This document shows positions 61,081 to 64,000 of a DNA stretch of 64,000 nt, piece by piece (within the stretch, counting starts at the first letter, position 1; each line of letters opens with the position of its first letter). The notes under the pieces were generated by a model. The model did no database searches. It was not told where the DNA came from and saw only the letters and a list, made by a program, of their open reading frames with translations. Both the position numbers and the translations under genes were made by a program. The stretch comes from Bacillota bacterium (GTDB taxonomy: Bacteria; Bacillota; Clostridia; Christensenellales; SZUA-584), in NCBI GenBank assembly GCA_023406895.1, contig JAEXTV010000023.1:140751-204750 (forward strand). The letters run 5' to 3'.

Positions 61081-61136
61081 AATCTCCCTGATTTCCGAGC
61101 CAGTCAGACTCAAAAATGGCTGGCTATAACCGAGTT

Positions 61137-61186
61137 AATATAGCATCGGGTATTTCTTTTGTCAACGATTGATAATATTTTGACAA
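61137..61186 (-). promoter_or_regulatory. Promoter of the ech-hyp operon with inverted repeat at -35
   Basis: On the minus strand TTGACA (61160-61165) and TATATT (61137-61142) are separated by exactly 17 bases. The -35 box overlaps one arm of TTGTCAA (61159-61165) and TTGACAA (61180-61186), an inverted repeat with a 14-base spacer that could be a regulator site. No FNR or Rex consensus was matched. Confidence 0.7.
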
Positions 61187-61622
61187 TCAAGAAGAGCAGG
61201 CCTCTTTTAGCCGTTACATATCGTACCAGTTAATAGAATTAAGTGTCTGCTTGCCGGGTTGTTTCTCTTTGATTTAAGCGGTTGTGATTCACTGATGCAC
61301 CATACCGTGAGATAATACGGCTGATTACAGACGAGCCTGCAATCAGTATGTCCACTTCCAATATACCCCCGTTTAAGCGCTGTTGTATATGTGCTGCAGC
61401 ACACCGCTTGTGTTCCGTGTTCATATCACCCTGCCGTTTTTTCACATGATTATAAAACCGCTCATATAGGTATCCCGGATCAGATTGTGGATTCGAGCCC
61501 GCGCCGGATCATAGAACTAGGTACAGCGGGCTAAGAACCGTCACCTCCGTGTACACGCCGACGAAACCGTTTTCGTGATTTGAAGCAGATGGAATCGACA
61601 GCCCATTAACGTTTTGCATAAT
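61187..61622. other. Intergenic region upstream of the ech operon
   Basis: No supported gene. A short minus-strand frame at 61239-61445 (GTG start, 68 residues, with AHIQQRLNGGILEVDILIAG) has protein-like stretches but no ribosome site and no recognised family. CCGGATCA is repeated at about 61477 and 61512; a tRNA fold was tried and failed. Confidence 0.35.
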
Positions 61623-61650
61623 TAAAAAAGCAAAACCTGATGGTATTGCT
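61623..61650 (-). terminator. Terminator after the MATE transporter gene
   Basis: On the minus strand AGCAATACC and GGTTTTGCT form a stem with one mismatch and a four-base loop, followed by TTTTTTAAT. It lies 28 bases beyond the stop codon. Confidence 0.7.
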
Positions 61651-61678
61651 CTTTGTGTTCAGAATCTATCTTATTTTA

Positions 61679-63088
61679 TTATGCCCTTGCTTTCTCAAGT
61701 TTGCTTTCTTGAGCGGGCATGGTACGTGTCAGGTTCTTAATCCATTTAAGCCGGTTTAACACCACAATGGTGACGAAACACTTTAATACCTGATCCGCCT
61801 TCAGGCAGGTGTACACAACCCATGCCGGGGCATGGAAAACAAACATCGCAATCATCGCGGCGGGAAGGATAACCCCAAACACAAATATGGAATCGTTGAT
61901 GAAAACGAAGCTGACGCTGCCTCCCGCTCTGACAAACCCCAACAGCAGCGGCGCGTGGTAAAACGTTCCGACAGTGAAAACCACCAGAGCGGTCATAAAC
62001 TGCCGTGATGTATCGACCGCTTCGGGGCTTAAAGTCGGGTAAAATGAAATAAAAACATCCTTAAACAGGAATATAAAGATTCCCGTCGCCGTACCTATGC
62101 ATAGGAAAAAAAACTGCGCTTTTTTCACATTGCTTTTTAAAGCGTCGTACTGACCGGCCCCGACAAGCTTGCTCGTCATAATGGCAAGACCCTGAGCCAG
62201 CCCCGACATCCATATAAATGTGAGCTGGGCAAGCATGTTCACAACGGCAAGCGCTGTGATGATCTCAGCGTTGAATCTTCCCATGATGGCGTTTTGGGCA
62301 ACAAGGTTCACCGCCCAAACAAGCTGCCCCGCCATTACCGGAGCGCCGTACTTGATAAAGTCTTTTCGCAGCACCTTGTCCGATTTAAAAAAGCAAGACA
62401 GCTTGATGCCAAGCTTTTTATCTTTATGCAGCACGTAATATCCGGCCGCAGCCGCCTCGCATATCCGGCAGATGAGCGTTGACAGCGCGCTACCCGCAGC
62501 CCCCAGCTTCGGAGCACCCAGATTGCCGAATACAAACACCCAGTTTAATATCAGGTTGATCACAAACGCCATAATGGAAATATAGAAACCGACCTTCACC
62601 GATTCGACGCTTTGTACGGTTGATATCATCACCTGAGAAAACGCGAAAAACACATATGAAAAGCTCAGTATGCGAATGAAGTCGGTCCCTTCGCTGATCA
62701 CCGTCGGGTCTGAGGTAAATATGGAAAGCATCTGCACCGGAAAGAAGAAGCACACCAACCACAGCACTGTGCTGATCACAAGCAATATTCTGATCGCGAT
62801 GGCGCAGAGGACCCGTATGCTGTTGGTATCCCCTTTTCCCCAATACTGTGCACAGAGTATCATAACCGTACCCGTGATACCCATGGCCAGTGTCTGAAGA
62901 AAGATTTGCACCTGATTGCCCATGTAAGCACCGGCCATTGCCTTGTCGCTGACCATGCCGATCATCGTCGTGTCACTGAAGGCGATTCCAAAGGTAACGA
63001 GCAGCTGTAGCGATATCGGTATCATCAGCCTGAAAAGCGTTCTGTAAAAGCCGCTGCCGTTTGTGCGGAGCCTTGCTGTCTTGCCCAA
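61679..63088 (-). CDS. MATE-family efflux transporter
   Basis: A 469-residue transporter with twelve helices in two halves. The N-terminal half begins LFRLMIPISLQLLVTFGIAFSDTTMIGMVSDKAMAGAYMGNQVQIFLQTLAMGITGTVMILCAQYWGKGD, the classic MATE opening. These proteins export drugs or metabolites using Na+ or H+. A TTG start at 63088 has an AAGGGA site eight bases upstream and leads straight into the conserved N-terminus. Single-gene unit; substrate unknown. Confidence 0.94.
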   Translation of the reverse strand: MGKTARLRTNGSGFYRTLFRLMIPISLQLLVTFGIAFSDTTMIGMVSDKAMAGAYMGNQVQIFLQTLAMGITGTVMILCAQYWGKGDTNSIRVLCAIAIRILLVISTVLWLVCFFFPVQMLSIFTSDPTVISEGTDFIRILSFSYVFFAFSQVMISTVQSVESVKVGFYISIMAFVINLILNWVFVFGNLGAPKLGAAGSALSTLICRICEAAAAGYYVLHKDKKLGIKLSCFFKSDKVLRKDFIKYGAPVMAGQLVWAVNLVAQNAIMGRFNAEIITALAVVNMLAQLTFIWMSGLAQGLAIMTSKLVGAGQYDALKSNVKKAQFFFLCIGTATGIFIFLFKDVFISFYPTLSPEAVDTSRQFMTALVVFTVGTFYHAPLLLGFVRAGGSVSFVFINDSIFVFGVILPAAMIAMFVFHAPAWVVYTCLKADQVLKCFVTIVVLNRLKWIKNLTRTMPAQESKLEKARA

Positions 63089-63698
63089 TTTTCATTCCCT
63101 TCCGTCCTGCAAATGGCAGGCATGAAACGCTGCGCTCTAAGCGCCTTTTTGCATGACTGTAATCACGGACGTAAACGTTTTCGCCAATCTAGTATCATAA
63201 ACCTGTCACTGGTTTTTGACAAGATGTCACAAGAAAATTAGCGTAAATAAAGAGTAAAAAGTCAGAACTTTATAACAGGTTTTTGCTTTTACAATGTATT
63301 GACTGGTCCGGTGTGGATGACAGGATCGATTGTGTTGCAGCAAAAAAGATGATATTTGTTTAGAAAGTGATATAAAGTGAACAAGAGTGAATGATAAATG
63401 AACCGAGATGAATTAAACCTGAGTTCAATCATCCTCACTTACATGAAGGCTGACGTCTTTGACGCACCCATTTAGCGGATCTTGAAGAACGGGATAATCA
63501 GTGATCTGCTATTATTATTCATTCGCAGGCATCATATATATCAAGTCCTTCCTTTTATATATTCTATTGGTTTAAACAGACAAAACGAATGTAACAATTT
63601 GCACACAGCAAGTATCGGTTGCCGCCTGTTAAGCAACCAAATTAACAGCTGCATCATATCACCCTATTGCATAGACATTCCGGCATTTCCGCAAAATC
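63089..63698. other. Intergenic region, nothing recognised
   Basis: A 610-base AT-rich gap upstream of the MATE gene. It must contain that gene's promoter; no boxes with good spacing were fixed, and short frames here have neither ribosome sites nor recognisable content. Confidence 0.4.
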
Positions 63699-63737
63699 AA
63701 AGAACCCCTTTGCCGTTTGATGGCATCGGGGTTCTTT
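63699..63737 (-). terminator. Terminator after the substrate-binding protein gene
   Basis: AAAGAACCCC (63699-63708) and GGGGTTCTTT (63728-63737) form a perfect ten-base-pair stem. On the minus strand GATTTTGC follows and the stem itself ends in TTCTTT; T residues are present on both sides, so it may work in both directions. Confidence 0.75.
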
Positions 63738-63773
63738 TACAGTCTTTGGACTTATTCTTACATTAAATCCAAA

Positions 63774-64000
63774 TTAGTTCGGCAGACCGCCTATAGCTTC
63801 AATAACTTTAGGACCATATTCCCAAGGAACGATGTCATCGACGTTCTCTTTGGTAGCAGGCAGTAACGGCACAAATGTCATTTCCTCAACCGTCTCGCCG
63901 TTGACGAGAGCATAGAGTTTCTTGGCGGACATGGCACCCATATAAGAGGTCGGAGCGGCTATGGTTGCGTCAAGGTCCCCATCACTAAGCATCTGAATGC
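63774..64000 (-). CDS. C-terminal end of a periplasmic-binding-protein-like solute-binding protein (partial)
   Basis: The last 75 residues of a protein that begins outside the window. IQMLSDGDLDATIAAPTSYMGAMSAKKLYALVNGE and PLLPATKENVDD follow the C-terminal pattern of RbsB-like sugar-binding lipoproteins (x-L-x-x-G-x-L-D-A-T-(I/V), later a xx-T-x-E-N-x-D segment). It would be the extracellular component of an ABC sugar importer whose other genes lie to the right. The ligand cannot be judged from this part. Confidence 0.8.
   Translation of the reverse strand, partial: IQMLSDGDLDATIAAPTSYMGAMSAKKLYALVNGETVEEMTFVPLLPATKENVDDIVPWEYGPKVIEAIGGLPN

Noticed and set aside
61239..61445. 68-codon minus-strand frame upstream of ech
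   Set aside because: No ribosome site and no family; the C-terminal half looks random.
61480..61525. tRNA-like GGATTCGAGCCC segment
   Set aside because: T-arm stem does not pair and no acceptor or anticodon arm can be folded around it.

Overview
The window looks like chromosome of a strictly anaerobic clostridial Firmicute (Bacillota, class Clostridia; lower rank not determinable from sequence alone). Reasons: strong AGGAGG-type ribosome sites with frequent TTG/GTG starts, a CIRCE heat-shock operator, PadR and MocR regulators, an agr-type peptide quorum-sensing locus, an Ech-type membrane [NiFe]-hydrogenase with its maturation genes, and an hgcAB locus. GC is moderate, except for a clearly AT-rich patch at about 31.9-34.4 kb. 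Most genes are on the minus strand. No rRNA, tRNA, CRISPR array, transposase or phage gene was recognised.

Layout. 1-1.7 kb: cysteine-rich MarR regulator, hgcA and the first codons of hgcB (mercury methylation), running off the left edge. 1.9-9.1 kb: typA; a divergent MocR/EamA pair; a PadR-controlled ABC exporter with recognisable operators; an amidase-like protein. 9.1-16.4 kb: ppx-ppk polyphosphate genes, a CgeB-like glycosyltransferase, thpR and CIRCE-controlled htpG. 16.5-31.9 kb: a cell-envelope/export region with lipoproteins, an SH3/peptidoglycan-binding protein, a MacB-like three-gene ABC system, a second ABC system (two permeases and one ATPase) and four paralogous 'CQPTP' lipoproteins, one of them frameshifted. 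31.9-34.4 kb: AT-rich cassette of one small secreted protein and two polytopic membrane proteins behind an unusual leader. 34.5-40 kb: a sugar-isomerase-family protein, a CrtI-like oxidoreductase, and an AraC regulator with an Asp-box lipoprotein and a likely AraC operator. 40.3-43.2 kb: agr quorum-sensing locus in the order A-C-D-B, with a small agrD and a LytTR-type direct repeat in front of agrDB. 43.7-49.4 kb: acyl-CoA synthetase-like and E2-acyltransferase-like pair, then a membrane LuxR regulator, FMN-binding protein and alpha/beta hydrolase. 49.4-49.95 kb: decayed coding sequence. 49.95-61.1 kb: one compact block echABCDEF-hypABFCDE plus a methyltransferase, read from a good promoter at 61.14-61.17 kb. 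61.7-64 kb: MATE transporter and the C-terminal end of a sugar-type substrate-binding protein.

How it fits together. Ech hydrogenase couples ferredoxin oxidation and proton reduction to ion transport, and the adjacent hyp genes build its active site; this suits a fermentative or syntrophic anaerobe. hgcAB implies potential to methylate Hg(II) and depends on corrinoid chemistry. The agr locus makes a predicted five-residue thiolactone signal (ring CIIWW). A similar 21-bp-spaced repeat in front of the AT-rich secreted-protein cassette suggests, but does not prove, that the cassette is an agr target. A dispersed palindromic repeat family occurs in at least three, probably four, intergenic regions.
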